Source of the DNA: UBA2241 sp963777895
GTDB taxonomy: Bacteria > Actinomycetota > Thermoleophilia > UBA2241
DNA length: 64,000 nt
Direction of reading: 5' to 3'
NCBI GenBank assembly: GCA_963777895.1
Contig: CAVZSF010000005.1
Location: 62,001-126,000 of the forward strand
The notes under the pieces were generated by a model, which saw only the letters and a program-made list of their open reading frames with translations, was not told the origin of the DNA and made no database searches. The position numbers were made by a program, and so were the translations under genes. Of the stretch, positions 19,138 through 30,549 are shown piece by piece (the stretch's first letter is position 1; every line of letters starts with the position of its first letter).

Positions 19138-20289
19138 ATGACTGATCGGACCGAGCCTATGGAAGGACTGCTTCGCCGCGGCATGAGCCGCCGCGAGTTC
19201 CTGCGGCGCGCCGCAGCGGCCGGCCTCACGACGTCCGCCGCCGCGGCGCTGCTTGCGGCCTGCGGCGGCGACGATGCCTCGACGGCTGCCTCGCCGTCGG
19301 CCGGCGCCAGCGCACCCCCGAAACCGAAGAAGCTCTTTCTCTACAACTGGCAGAACGAGTTCGCGCCCGAGAACAAGAAGAACTTCGAGGCGGCCACCGG
19401 CATCGAGATCGTCGAGACCTTCTACCAGGACAACGAGGCCCTGATCGCCAAGCTGAAGGCTGGGGCGACCGGCTACGACCTCATCGTCCCGACCGGCTAC
19501 GCGGTGACTATTCTGCGCAAGTCCGGTCTGCTCCAGCCGCTCGACATGGCGCTCGTCCCGAACTTCAAGAACGTCACGCCGAAGTTCCAGAAGCCGGCCT
19601 ACGATCCCGAGACGGACGGCAAGAAGTACAGCGTGCCGTGGATCTGGGGCACCGCCGGTGTGGCCGTCCGGAAGGACCTCGTCGCCGAGGACGTGACGAC
19701 CTGGGCGACCTTGTGGGACGACCGCTACAAGGACGAGATCGACATGCTCGACGACCAGCGCGAGACGATCGGCGCGGCGCTCAAGCTGCTGGGCTACTCG
19801 CTGAACTCGACGAACCAGGACGAGCTGGACGCCGCGACGCAGAAGCTCATCGAGCAGAAGCCCCTCGTGCGCGCCTACGACTCGACCAACATGGTCCGCG
19901 CCATGGTCAGCGGCACGCCGCTCGTCCACACGTGGAACGGCGACTTCGCGAAGGCGCAGAAGGAGCTCGGCGAGCAGAAGCTGCAGTGGGTGCTGCCCCA
20001 GGAGGGCTACACGATCTGGGTCGACAACGTGTGCATCCCGGTGGGCGGGCCGAGCTACTACTGGGCGCACAAGTTCATCGACTTCATGTGCGAGGCGCAG
20101 AACGCCGCCGACCTGACCAATTACGTGCGCTACTACTCGCCGAACCAGGCGGCCATACCGCTGCTGGACAAGGAGATCGTGGACGCTACGCCAACGGCCG
20201 ATGAGCTGACGCGCGGCGAGCTGATGGACGACCTGGGCGAGTTCGACAAACAATGGTCCGAGGCTTGGCGGAAGGTGAAGAGCGCCTGA
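19138..20289 (+). CDS. potD: Spermidine/putrescine ABC transporter substrate-binding lipoprotein (PotD/PotF family)
   Basis: A periplasm-facing polyamine-binding protein. The N-terminus has the twin-arginine motif SRREFLRRAAAAG, then a hydrophobic stretch ending in a lipobox (LLAAC), so it is exported folded by Tat and lipid-anchored at Cys near residue 42. The mature part shows LFLYNWQNEFAPENKKNFEA and GIEIVETFYQDNEALIAKLKAG, GYDLIVPTGYAVTIL, VPWIWGTAGVAVRKDLV and GEFDKQWSEAWRKVKS, which follow the PotD/PotF pattern. The 383-residue length is normal. The ATG at 19138 has gggagg ahead. The permease and ATPase genes are not adjacent, so it is an orphan binding protein or is served by a distant transporter. 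A hairpin terminator follows. Confidence 0.92.
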   Translation: MTDRTEPMEGLLRRGMSRREFLRRAAAAGLTTSAAAALLAACGGDDASTAASPSAGASAPPKPKKLFLYNWQNEFAPENKKNFEAATGIEIVETFYQDNEALIAKLKAGATGYDLIVPTGYAVTILRKSGLLQPLDMALVPNFKNVTPKFQKPAYDPETDGKKYSVPWIWGTAGVAVRKDLVAEDVTTWATLWDDRYKDEIDMLDDQRETIGAALKLLGYSLNSTNQDELDAATQKLIEQKPLVRAYDSTNMVRAMVSGTPLVHTWNGDFAKAQKELGEQKLQWVLPQEGYTIWVDNVCIPVGGPSYYWAHKFIDFMCEAQNAADLTNYVRYYSPNQAAIPLLDKEIVDATPTADELTRGELMDDLGEFDKQWSEAWRKVKSA

Positions 20290-20337
20290 CGGGAGCCTGA
20301 GAGAGACGCCGGCTCCTGAGGAGGTCCGACCAGGGAT

Positions 20338-20380
20338 CGAGGCGGGGACGGCGCGCCGTCAGCGCGCCGTCCCCGCCTCG
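20338..20380 (+). terminator. Hairpin terminator behind potD
   Basis: An exact 18-base stem, cgaggcggggacggcgcg (20338-20355) and its complement (20363-20380), with a seven-base loop. It lies about 50 bases behind the potD stop. No T tract follows, as is common in high-GC Actinomycetota. Confidence 0.65.
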
Positions 20381-20461
20381 CCGTGGCAGGTGACCCTCGA
20401 GGGGCGGGGAAGTCCACCTATACGCGTCGTATCGTCCTGGGGGACTTCCTGAGGAGGGGAC

Positions 20462-23400
20462 ATGAGGACCGCCCGGTTCCTGCTCGCCCTGGCTTCGCTC
20501 GCGGCTCTGCTTCTCTTCGCCGCGCCCGCGTCGGCCGACACCATCTACGTGCCGCGCGACTACAAGACCATCCAGGAGGCGGTCGATGCGGCCGCGCGCG
20601 GCGACACCGTGTGGGTGGCGCCCGGCGTCTACGAAGAGACGGTGATCATCGATCAGGCCATGACGCTGTGCGGCGCCGGACCCGAGTCGACGATCATCGA
20701 CGGCGGCGGCGCAGGGCACGTGATCCAGGTCGAGTCCGACGACGACATCTACATCCGGCGGCTCGCCGTTCGCAACGCTTCGAAAGAGGAGCCGTACGCC
20801 GGCATCGACCTGTACAACGTGAACGGCTGCGTCATCGAGGACTGCGCGCTGTCGGCGGCGTACGCGGGGATCCGCTTCACGCTGGCCAGAGAGACCACCG
20901 TGCAGAGGTGCACGTTCCAGGACCTTGACTACGGCGTGAACGTCGGCGACGTGGGCTCCTACGGCAACATGCTCTTCGACTGCCGGGCTTCGAACTGCAA
21001 GTCGGCCGCCTACATCGCCTACGCGGGATCGGATGGCCTCCGCATCCTGCGGTGCACCGCGACAGACTGCGGGAGCGGCGTCGTCGTCGGCTGGAGCTCG
21101 GGCTGGGTGGTCGAGTGCTGCACGCTCTCCAATTGCGAGACCGGCATCGTGCTGGACACCGCCACGAGCGGCACGGTGCGCCATAACACGGTGACGGACA
21201 TGCAGGGGAGCGGCATGTGGATCGCCGGCATGGGTTCGTCGGGCAACGCCATCTACGCGAACCTCATCGCGCGATGCGTGCAACGCGGCGTCGGCTTTGG
21301 CAGCGCGGCGACCAGCAACTCCGTCCACGACAACCGGCTGGAGGGCTGCGGCATCGGCGCCGAGATCAGGTTCCACGCCAGCATGCCGAACCAGGGTAAC
21401 GCGTTCTTCCGCAACGCCTTCGCCGGGAACACGGTCCAGGCGGCCGACGCGAGCGGCTACTCGAACCCCTTCAACGCGGCCTACCCGTCCGGCAACTTCT
21501 GGGACGACGCGTCCGGCCCCGACGACTACAGCGGGCCCGACCAGAACGTCCCTGGGGCGGACGGTGTCTTCGACGACGGCTACAAGGTGGGCGATGTCTC
21601 CGACAGGTACCCGGCGACGACGCCGGACACGACGCCGCCTCACACGGGCATCACCTCGGGACCCATCGGCTGGGTCGACGTCGCGCGATGCCACCTTCAC
21701 GTGGGACGGCAGCGACGACCGCACGCCGACATCGTGCCTCGCGTACTCGTATCGGCTCGACGACGGCCCGTGGGTCTTCGACACCGTGACCGGCGCCTAT
21801 TTCGAGGGGCTGGACGAGGGCGAGCACCTGCTCGCCGTGAAGGCCCGTGACGGGATGGGCAACGAGGACCCGGGCGGCGCCGAGTGGGAGTTCGGGGTGG
21901 ACGACACGCCGCCGCTCACCGAGGACGACGGCGACACGGCCTGGCACCAGAGCGACACGACCGTGCACTTCAGCGCGTGGGACGAGTTCTCGGGCGTCGA
22001 CTACACGGAGTACTCGCTCAACGGCGGCGGCATATGGACGCCGGGTTCGGAGGCGACCATCGCGGCGCCGTCCGACGGCAGTGGTGACGGCGCGTGGGCG
22101 ATCCTCTACCGCTCGGTCGATCTGGCCGGCAACGTCGAAGAGGTGCGCAGCTGTGTCGTCAAGATCTCGACGCAGAGCGTCGCCTTCGACCACGTGGGGG
22201 CTCCCGTCGGCGGGACCGGCGACGGCGTCAACGCCGTCATCACCGCCGACCTCGACGGCGACGGCGACCTCGACGTGATCTCGGGCTGCGGCTCCGCCGC
22301 ATCAAGCGAGGTCACGGCGTGGGAGAACGACGGCACGCCGTTCGCGGGCGGCTGGTCGCAGCGCGCCGTGGGCGCGAGCACGGATTCGGTCCACAGCCTC
22401 GCCGCCGCCGACCTCGACGACGACGGCGACATCGACATCGTCTCAGGCAGCGGCGACGCTGAGGACTACGAGATCATCGGCTGGGAGAACGACGGCACGC
22501 CCTTCGACGGCGGCTGGGTGCAACGCGACCTCGGCGCGGTCGACCAGCGGCGGCCCGTGCCATGCCGAGGTGGCGCTCGCCGACTTCGACCACGACGGCT
22601 GGGTCGATCTCGTGTCCGTCGCCAGCAGCTACGGCTACGAGAGCCCCATCGCCGTGTGGCGCAACGACCACACGCCCTGGGACGCGGCCTGGACGCCGGT
22701 GGCCGTGTTCGAGAGCAACTCGTCGGGCTCGGTGGCGATCGGCGACTTCAACGGCGACACCTGGAAGGACATCGCCGTCTCGTGCTACGAGGGCAACGTG
22801 CTGGCCTGGCTCAATCCCGGCACGCCCTTCTCGACGGGATGGACGCTCATGAATCCGGGGTACGGCGGCCCCGGCATGGTGTCGGCGATCGCGCCGGCCG
22901 ACTTCAACGGCGACGGTCTCGACGACTTCGCCACCTCGATCGGCTACCAGCCGTCATATCCGCAGAAGGTCTGGGTCGCCTCCCCGGGGGACTACTGGCC
23001 GCAGGTGAACTACGCGAACATCCCCGCCACCAGCGTCGCCGCCGGTGACCTCGACGGCGACGGCCTCATCGACCTGTTCAGCGGCAGCCACGGGAGCGAT
23101 CCCAAGCTGCTCGCACACGTCGGCGCGGCGCCGTCGCCGTGGGCCGGCTTCTCTTCGTACGAGGTCGCCGACCTCGACGTGGCGGCGCGCGACGTGACGC
23201 TGGCCGACCTCGATGGCGACGGCGACCTCGATGCAGTCTCCGGTAGCGACGTATCCGCCGGCGACGAGGTGCGCGCCTGGGAGAACCTGCACATCGTCGA
23301 TACCGCCGATCCGTGGAGCTGGAGCACCAGCGACGACGGCGTCTGGCAGGCGGACAACTTCGACCTGCAGTTGCACGCCGAAGACTCGGGCAGCGGCGTG

Positions 23401-24165
23401 CACGCGATCGAGTTCCGTCTTGGCGACCACGGACCGTGGGACGACACGCCCCCGTACGAGTTCGCGGGGCACAAGCGCGGCTGGGGCGGAGGCGTGTTCA
23501 CGGTCCAGTTCCGGGCGATCGACAGAGCCGGCAACGTGGAACCCGTCAACACGAGGACGATCGCCGTCGACAGGCGTCCTCCAGTCACGACGGACGACCA
23601 CGACGACGCCGTCTGGTCGTCGGAGGACGTGACCGTGCAATTGAGCGCCGTCGACGAGGTCTCGGGCGTCCGCTTCGTGCGGTACTCGCTTGGCGGCGGG
23701 ACGTGGCAGCTCGGCAACGAGTTCACGATCGTGGCCGCCGAGGATGGTTCCAACGATGGCGTGCATCTGGTCCGCTACTACGCCGTCGACTGGGCCGGGA
23801 ACCGGGAGTACCCGAAGACGTGTGTGGTGCGGATCGACACCTCGGCGCCGGAGATCCTGAGGGCGACCGCGACGCGACTGCCGCGGGCCTCCGGCGGCGG
23901 ACCGGCGGCCCGCGTGGGTTCGGCCGGCGATGCGGTGAGAGTCGCGTTCATCGTGACCGACGAGGGCAGCCGCCGGGTGGACCTGGTGGTCGGGATCCGC
24001 GACGCACACGGCCGCCTGCTCGATCGCGTGAAGCTCTCGGACGTCCGCGTCGGGAGCCTGCGCACGCTCAGCTTCACCGGGTCCAGCGCCCGGCGCGCCG
24101 CGACCGTGCGCATCGTGGCGCATGATCAGGCCGGGTTCGCGCGCGGCCGGACACTGCGCCTGTAG
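20462..24165 (+). CDS. Secreted right-handed beta-helix / FG-GAP repeat protein (two frame interruptions)
   Basis: A protein of about 1,230 residues. It begins with a signal peptide (FLLALASLAALLLFAAPASA). Residues ~26-370 form a parallel beta-helix of the NosD/PbH1 kind (TIQEAVDAAARGDTVWVAPG, then short NCxxx and GIxx-type coils), a fold often used for polysaccharide binding or lysis. After a frame change near 21680, an OmpL47/Ig-like domain follows (DTAWHQSDTTVHFSAWDEFS). Then come about seven FG-GAP/VCBS repeats with calcium-type loops such as ADLDGDGDLDVIS and ADFNGDGLDDFAT; a second frame change lies near 22550. Two more Ig-like modules and a C-terminal beta-sandwich close the protein. 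No sortase motif or transmembrane anchor is seen. The ATG at 20462 has gaggagggg ahead. Its adhesive or glycan-binding role is inference. Confidence 0.82.
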
Positions 24166-24239
24166 GCGTCCGCCCGTCGGGACCGCGCGAGCTGCCGTCT
24201 CGCGACCGGGTCCGGACAGGACGGTGCGAAGGACGAAGC

Positions 24240-24264
24240 GAGGGCGGCCGGCTTGGCCGCCCTC
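24240..24264 (+). terminator. Intrinsic terminator behind the beta-helix gene
   Basis: gagggcggcc (24240-24249) pairs exactly with ggccgccctc (24255-24264) around a five-base loop, followed by tctcctt. It separates the beta-helix gene from the histidine cluster, whose first start is at 24351. Confidence 0.75.
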
Positions 24265-24350
24265 TCTCCTTGCCTCCTCATTTCGCCGTGTTGATTCCTG
24301 CCCCCGGGCGAGTCAGGCTTTGCATACGGCCCATTCACGCGAGGTGCCCT

Positions 24351-26039
<1,689 letters not shown>

Positions 26040-26047
26040 GCCGGGTG

Positions 26048-26146
26048 ATGATGAGCAGCTTGCTGGAGACGCTGATAGCGCCAGGAGTGCCAGTAGTACC
26101 AGGTGCGCCGGCTGTGACTGTCGCGCGCACGCGGGTGCGCGGATGA
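26048..26146 (+). CDS. Possible short coupling ORF (32 residues) between hutU and hisD
   Basis: A short frame starts with tandem ATGs at 26048 and 26051, right behind the hutU stop, and its TGA (26144-26146) overlaps the hisD ATG (26143). The peptide MMSSLLETLIAPGVPVV and onward is hydrophobic in its middle. It has no database family that I recognise. It could couple translation of hutU to hisD, or be only an accident of spacing. Low confidence as a real gene. Confidence 0.25.
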   Translation: MMSSLLETLIAPGVPVVPGAPAVTVARTRVRG

Positions 26147-27462
26147 GGCGCGTCGAGCTCACCGACCCGCAGGCGCTGGTCGCGGATCTGCACGCCGCCG
26201 CCGCTCCATCCGTCGAGGTGCGGGAGGCCGTCGCCGCGGTGCTCGACGCCGTCAGGGAACGCGGCGACGCGGCCCTGCGCGAGCTGACCGAACGCTTCGA
26301 CGGCGTCACGCTGGGCGAGCGCGTCAAGCTGCCGCCGGCCGCGCTCAATGAAGCCCTTGCGGCGCTGCCGGCCGACCTCAGGGACGCGCTTCGCCTGGCC
26401 GCCGCCAACATCCGCGCGTACCACGAATGTGAACTGCCCGAGCCGTGGCGCGCCGAGCTCGCCCAGGGGCAGATCGTCGGCCAAGAGATCGTGCCGGTGC
26501 AGACCGCCGGCCTCTACGTGCCCGGCGGTCTGGCCGACTACCCCTCGACCGTCCTGATGACCGCCATCCCGGCACAGGTCGCCGGCGTCAGCCACCTGGT
26601 CGTGTGCTCGCCGCCGCGCGAGGGCGGGCGGGTGCCGCCCGGCGTCGCGGCGGCCTGCGCGATGCTCGGCATCAGCGACGTCGTGGCCGTCGGCGGCGCC
26701 CAGGCGATCGCCGCCCTGGCGTTCGGTACGGAGTCGGTGCCGCGCTGCGACGTGATCGTGGGGCCGGGCAACCGGTACGTCACCGAGGCGAAGCGGCAGG
26801 TCATGGGCCGCGTCGCGATCGACAGCCTCGCCGGCCCGAGCGAGGTCCTCATCGTTGCGGACCGGCACGCCGACGTGGCATGGGTCGCCGCCGACGTCCT
26901 GGCGCAGGCCGAGCACGGCGCCGGCGCGATGGGCGCGGTGGTGGCGCTCGATCGCGGCTTCGCCGACGCGCTCGCGCCCGAGATCGAGCGTCTCGCGGCC
27001 GAGCTCGGCATCGGGACCGGCGACGTGGTCGTGATCGACTGCCCGTCGGTGAGCGCCGCCGTCGATCTGGTCAACGCCTTCGCGCCCGAACACCTCGAGC
27101 TGCACGTGCAGGACGCCGAAGCGGTGCTCCGGCGCGTGCGCAACGCCGGCGCCGTCTTCGTCGGCCCGCACACGGCGACCGCGTTCGCCGACTACGCCGC
27201 CGGCACGAACCACGTACTGCCGACCGGCGGCGCCGCGCGCTTTGCGCAGGGGCTCTCGGTGAGCACGTTCGTCAAGCGCGTCGGCGTTCTCTCACTGGAC
27301 GAGGCCGCCGCCGGCGCCCTGGCGCCCACCGTCGCCCGGCTGGCCAACGAGGAGGGCTTCGCGGCGCACGCCCGCTCCGCCGAGCTGAGAGCGGAGGCAC
27401 GCGGTGAGCGGCATGAGCAGGCAGACCGCGAACGGACGGCTGGGAGTGAGCGGCATGAGTGA
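26143..27462 (+). CDS. hisD: Histidinol dehydrogenase
   Basis: HisD oxidises histidinol to histidine in two NAD+-dependent steps with a zinc ion; it normally belongs to the histidine-making operon. The 439-residue protein shows VQTAGLYVPGGLADYPSTVLM, VVAVGGAQAIAALAFG, DVIVGPGNRYVTEAKRQVMG, IDSLAGPSEVLIVAD, the catalytic AEHGAGA region, FAPEHLELHVQDAE and GTNHVLPTGGAARF, all expected. It is placed inside histidine-degradation genes, so either it feeds histidinol into the pathway or the cluster mixes both directions. The C-terminal 20 residues are low complexity: gtgagcggcatgag occurs twice at the 3' end (27404 and 27446), so the true end may be shorter. The ATG at 26143 overlaps a short upstream ORF. 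Confidence 0.94.
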   Translation: MRRVELTDPQALVADLHAAAAPSVEVREAVAAVLDAVRERGDAALRELTERFDGVTLGERVKLPPAALNEALAALPADLRDALRLAAANIRAYHECELPEPWRAELAQGQIVGQEIVPVQTAGLYVPGGLADYPSTVLMTAIPAQVAGVSHLVVCSPPREGGRVPPGVAAACAMLGISDVVAVGGAQAIAALAFGTESVPRCDVIVGPGNRYVTEAKRQVMGRVAIDSLAGPSEVLIVADRHADVAWVAADVLAQAEHGAGAMGAVVALDRGFADALAPEIERLAAELGIGTGDVVVIDCPSVSAAVDLVNAFAPEHLELHVQDAEAVLRRVRNAGAVFVGPHTATAFADYAAGTNHVLPTGGAARFAQGLSVSTFVKRVGVLSLDEAAAGALAPTVARLANEEGFAAHARSAELRAEARGERHEQADRERTAGSERHE

Positions 27463-27483
27463 GCAGACGGCGAGGAGGCGGCA

Positions 27484-27864
27484 ATGAGTAGGGAGGCGAC
27501 GACCACCCTTCACGAGGTGCGCGTCGACCACAAGCTCTGCAAGGCGTGCGGCATCTGTGTGTCGCTGTGCCCGAAGCAGGTGTTCGACGAGGACGACCAG
27601 GGCGAGCCCGTCGTCGCCCGCGTCGAGGACTGCACGGCCTGCCGCCTGTGTGAGTGGCACTGCCCCGACTTCGCCATCGATGTGATCGCTGCCGCCAAGG
27701 AAGGCCAGGAGGCGGCCGGCGGCGCGGCGGATGCCGCCGGGCCGGCCGACGCCGCGGAGACCGCCGACGAGCACGCGGAGCGCGTCGCGTCGGCCCTCAT
27801 CCGCGCCAAGCAGCGCGACCACCGTCACGTGCCGTCCGACGGCGGCCACCACGAGGAGCCGTGA
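27484..27864 (+). CDS. korD: 2-Oxoacid:ferredoxin oxidoreductase delta (ferredoxin) subunit
   Basis: A 126-residue two-cluster ferredoxin. CKACGICVSLCP and CTACRLCEWHCPDF bind two [4Fe-4S] clusters within the first 60 residues; an acidic, alanine-rich tail of 60 residues with charged repeats follows and looks like a linker. In Kor complexes this subunit moves electrons from the TPP centre to ferredoxin. It is directly followed by korA (5-base gap), then korB and korC, so the complex is complete. The ATG at 27484 has ggaggcggca ahead of it. Subunit order D-A-B-C is common in Actinomycetota and archaea. Confidence 0.93.
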   Translation: MSREATTTLHEVRVDHKLCKACGICVSLCPKQVFDEDDQGEPVVARVEDCTACRLCEWHCPDFAIDVIAAAKEGQEAAGGAADAAGPADAAETADEHAERVASALIRAKQRDHRHVPSDGGHHEEP

Positions 27865-27869
27865 TCTAG

Positions 27870-29012
27870 ATGCCGCAACCCCGCCGTCTCGTCCAAGGCA
27901 ACGAGGCTTGCGCCGAAGGCGCCATCGCCGCCGGCGCGCGCTTCTTCGCCGGCTATCCGATCACGCCGTCCACCGAGATCGCCGAACATCTCGCGCGCCG
28001 CCTGCCGCAGGTGGGCGGCACCTTCATCCAGATGGAAGACGAGATCGCCTCGATGGCGGCCATCATCGGAGCGTCGCTGGCCGGCACGAAATCGCTGACC
28101 GCGACCTCCGGCCCCGGCTTCTCGCTGATGCAGGAGCTGATCGGTTACGCGTCCATGACGCAGGTTCCCTGCGTCGTCATCGACGTCATGCGGGGCGGAC
28201 CGTCGACGGGCCTGCCCACCGACCCCTCGCAGGGCGACGTCATGCAGGCCCGCTGGGGCACGCACGGGGAGCACTCGATCATCGCGCTCGTGCCGAGCTC
28301 CGTGAGCGAGTGCTTCACGCTCACCGTCGATGCCTTCAACCTCGCCGAGCAGTACCGCACACCGGTGATCATCCTCTCGGACGCGATGGTCGGTCACATG
28401 CGCGAGGCCGTGGAGCTGCCGCTCGCGGACGAGCTGCGTCTGGCCGAGCGCGGCGCGCCGGACTGCGACCCGGACGAATACGACACGGTGGTCTCTACCG
28501 TGGACCACATCCTGCCGCGCCCGCCGCTCGGCTCGCCCTTCCGCGTGCACGTGACGGGCCTGGTCTACAACCGCAGGAGCGGCGCGCCCGACACGAGTGA
28601 TCCGCGGGTCGCCGCCGAGCTCGGCCTCTACCTGCGCGAGAAGATCTACCTCCACCGCGACGCCATCGTGCGCGTGGAGGAGACACAGCTCGACGACGCC
28701 GAGATCGGCATCTTCGCCTACGGATCGGTGGCGCGTTCCGCCCGGGCCGCCGTGCGATGGGCCCGCGCCCAGGGACTCAAGGTCGGCCTCCTGCGGCCCA
28801 TCACGCTGTGGCCCTTCCCGACCGAGGCCGTGCGGCGCATGGCCGAGCAGGTGAGCGCCGTGATCGTGCCCGAGATGAACCTCAAGCAGATGTCGTGGGA
28901 GGTACAGGCCGCGGTCGGCGGCCGTGCCCGCGTGATCGACTACGGCCGCGTGGACGGCCAACTGATCCGACCCGAGGAGATCCACGACCTCGTCCTGGAG
29001 GCGGTGACCTGA
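27870..29012 (+). CDS. korA: 2-Oxoglutarate:ferredoxin oxidoreductase alpha subunit
   Basis: The alpha subunit of the Kor complex, which decarboxylates 2-oxoglutarate to succinyl-CoA while reducing ferredoxin. It is 380 residues long and carries RRLVQGNEACAEGAIAAGAR and FFAGYPITPSTEIAEHLA at the N-terminus, QMEDEIASMAAIIGASLAG, SGPGFSLMQELIGYA, and CVVIDVMRGGPSTGLPT, followed by GEHSIIALVPSSVSE, all typical of KorA. It pairs with korB (start overlapping the korA stop at 29012). The neighbouring sucC and sucD genes argue for 2-oxoglutarate rather than pyruvate as substrate. The start ATG at 27870 is close behind korD. Specificity from sequence alone is inference. Confidence 0.94.
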   Translation: MPQPRRLVQGNEACAEGAIAAGARFFAGYPITPSTEIAEHLARRLPQVGGTFIQMEDEIASMAAIIGASLAGTKSLTATSGPGFSLMQELIGYASMTQVPCVVIDVMRGGPSTGLPTDPSQGDVMQARWGTHGEHSIIALVPSSVSECFTLTVDAFNLAEQYRTPVIILSDAMVGHMREAVELPLADELRLAERGAPDCDPDEYDTVVSTVDHILPRPPLGSPFRVHVTGLVYNRRSGAPDTSDPRVAAELGLYLREKIYLHRDAIVRVEETQLDDAEIGIFAYGSVARSARAAVRWARAQGLKVGLLRPITLWPFPTEAVRRMAEQVSAVIVPEMNLKQMSWEVQAAVGGRARVIDYGRVDGQLIRPEEIHDLVLEAVT

Positions 29013-29899
29013 TGGCTCTCGTCGACGAGACCGTCGTCGAACACGCGCCGGTCGACTGCGGGGCGCCGCGCATCAAGCCCCACTCGACGGCGGAGATCCG
29101 CGCCGCGATGCGGACGCCGAAGACGCTGTGGTGCCCGGGCTGCTCGAACGGCATCATCACGCGGGCCCTGATCGACGCCCTCCTTGGGCTCGAGCTCGAC
29201 CCCGAGAAGGTGGTCGTGGTGAGCGGCATCGGCTGCTCGGGGCGCATGACGGCCTACCTCAACTACTCGACGATCCATACAGCGCACGGCCGCGCCCTGC
29301 CGACGGCGACCGGCGCGAAGATCGCCGACCCCGACCTGCACCTCGTCGTGGTGATGGGCGACGGCGACTGCGCCGCGATCGGCGGCAACCACCTGATCCA
29401 CGCGGCGCGCCGCAACATCGATGTGACGGCGCTCGTCCTCAACAACAGCATCTACGGCATGACGGGCGGGCAGACGAGCCCGCTGACGCATCTCGGCGAC
29501 AAGTCGACGACGACGCCCACGGGCAACATCGAGCCCGCCTTCGACCTCTGCCAGCTCGCCAACGCCGCGGGAGCGACCTACGTCGCCCGCGGCACCTCCT
29601 GGTCCTATCGCCAGCTCGTCGATCTGATCGCCGGGGGCATCGTGCACAAGGGCTTCTCGTTTGTTGAGGCGATGGCGATCTGCCCCGTCTACTACGGCCG
29701 GCTGAACCTGACGCCAGACCCGGCCGAGTTCCTCATGAAGCAGAAGGAGCACGCCGTGCCGGCGTCCAAGTTCGAGGCCGGCCAGCCGCGCCTCCACGAG
29801 CGCTACCCGGTGGGCGTCATCGAACACGTGGAGCGCGCCGAGTTCGTCACGGCCTACGAGGACGTGCGGCGGCGCGCGCAGGGAGGCGACGGTGGCTGA
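29012..29899 (+). CDS. korB: 2-Oxoglutarate:ferredoxin oxidoreductase beta (TPP) subunit
   Basis: The thiamine-diphosphate-binding subunit, 295 residues. LWCPGCSNGIITRAL and GIGCSGRMTAYLNYSTIHT are cluster- and TPP-contacting motifs; VVMGDGDCAAIGGNHLIHAA and LNNSIYGMTGGQTSP make up the GDG-N TPP/Mg site. Cys residues for the third [4Fe-4S] cluster are present. The ATG at 29012 overlaps the korA stop by one base and the gene overlaps korC by eight, so the three are translationally coupled. Nothing odd in the frame. Confidence 0.94.
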   Translation: MALVDETVVEHAPVDCGAPRIKPHSTAEIRAAMRTPKTLWCPGCSNGIITRALIDALLGLELDPEKVVVVSGIGCSGRMTAYLNYSTIHTAHGRALPTATGAKIADPDLHLVVVMGDGDCAAIGGNHLIHAARRNIDVTALVLNNSIYGMTGGQTSPLTHLGDKSTTTPTGNIEPAFDLCQLANAAGATYVARGTSWSYRQLVDLIAGGIVHKGFSFVEAMAICPVYYGRLNLTPDPAEFLMKQKEHAVPASKFEAGQPRLHERYPVGVIEHVERAEFVTAYEDVRRRAQGGDGG

Positions 29900-30545
29900 G
29901 CTGCCGCACCACGGAGACAACCGCTTCGAGGTTCGGATCTCGGGCTCGGGCGGACAGGGCATCCTGCTCGCGGCGGCCATCATCGCCGACGCGGCCGCCG
30001 GCATGGGCAAGGAGGTCGTGCAGACGCAAAGCTACGGGCCGGAGGCCCGCGGCGGCGCCTCGAAGGCGGAGATCGTCGTCAGTGACACGCCGATCGACTA
30101 CCCCGAGGTCCGCACGGCGGACGTGTCGCTGTGTCTGTCGCAGGCGGCCTTCGACAAGTACGCCGCGGCGACGAAGCCCGGCGGCCTGATCATCTACGAC
30201 CGCGATCTCGTCCACGTAGGCGAGCTCGCCGTCACCGTGCTCGCCGGAACCGACCCCACTCAGGCTCACCGCCTGCTGCCGGTGCCCTTCACCGCAGCCG
30301 CCGTGGAGCGCCTTGGCAAGAAGGTGGTCGCCAACATCATCGCCGTCCGCGTGCTCGCGCAGGCCATGGGCGACTGGGTGTCGGCCGCGGGCGTCGAGGA
30401 TGCGGTGACGCGGCGGGTGCCCGCGAAGTTCCGGGACCTCAACCTCCAGGCCCTCGCGATCGGCCACGAGCTCGGCCTCGAGGCGCTGAAGACGCTGGAG
30501 AAGGAAGCGGCGCGCCGGCCGAGCGAGAGCGCCGCCGCTCGCTGA
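29892..30545 (+). CDS. korC: 2-Oxoglutarate:ferredoxin oxidoreductase gamma subunit
   Basis: A 217-residue gamma subunit. RISGSGGQGILLAAAIIADA is the glycine-rich hallmark, followed by QTQSYGPEARGGASKAEIVV, and a late QAMGDWVSAAGVEDAVTR. It completes the KorDABC complex. The GTG at 29892 lies inside the end of korB. sucC begins five bases after its stop, so Kor and succinyl-CoA synthetase are made together. Confidence 0.93.
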   Translation: MAELPHHGDNRFEVRISGSGGQGILLAAAIIADAAAGMGKEVVQTQSYGPEARGGASKAEIVVSDTPIDYPEVRTADVSLCLSQAAFDKYAAATKPGGLIIYDRDLVHVGELAVTVLAGTDPTQAHRLLPVPFTAAAVERLGKKVVANIIAVRVLAQAMGDWVSAAGVEDAVTRRVPAKFRDLNLQALAIGHELGLEALKTLEKEAARRPSESAAAR

Positions 30546-30549
30546 CGCC

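Noticed and set aside
19090..20253. A 387-codon minus-strand frame opposite potD
   Set aside because: It is complementary to an intact, recognised plus-strand gene and shows arginine/leucine-rich shadow composition.
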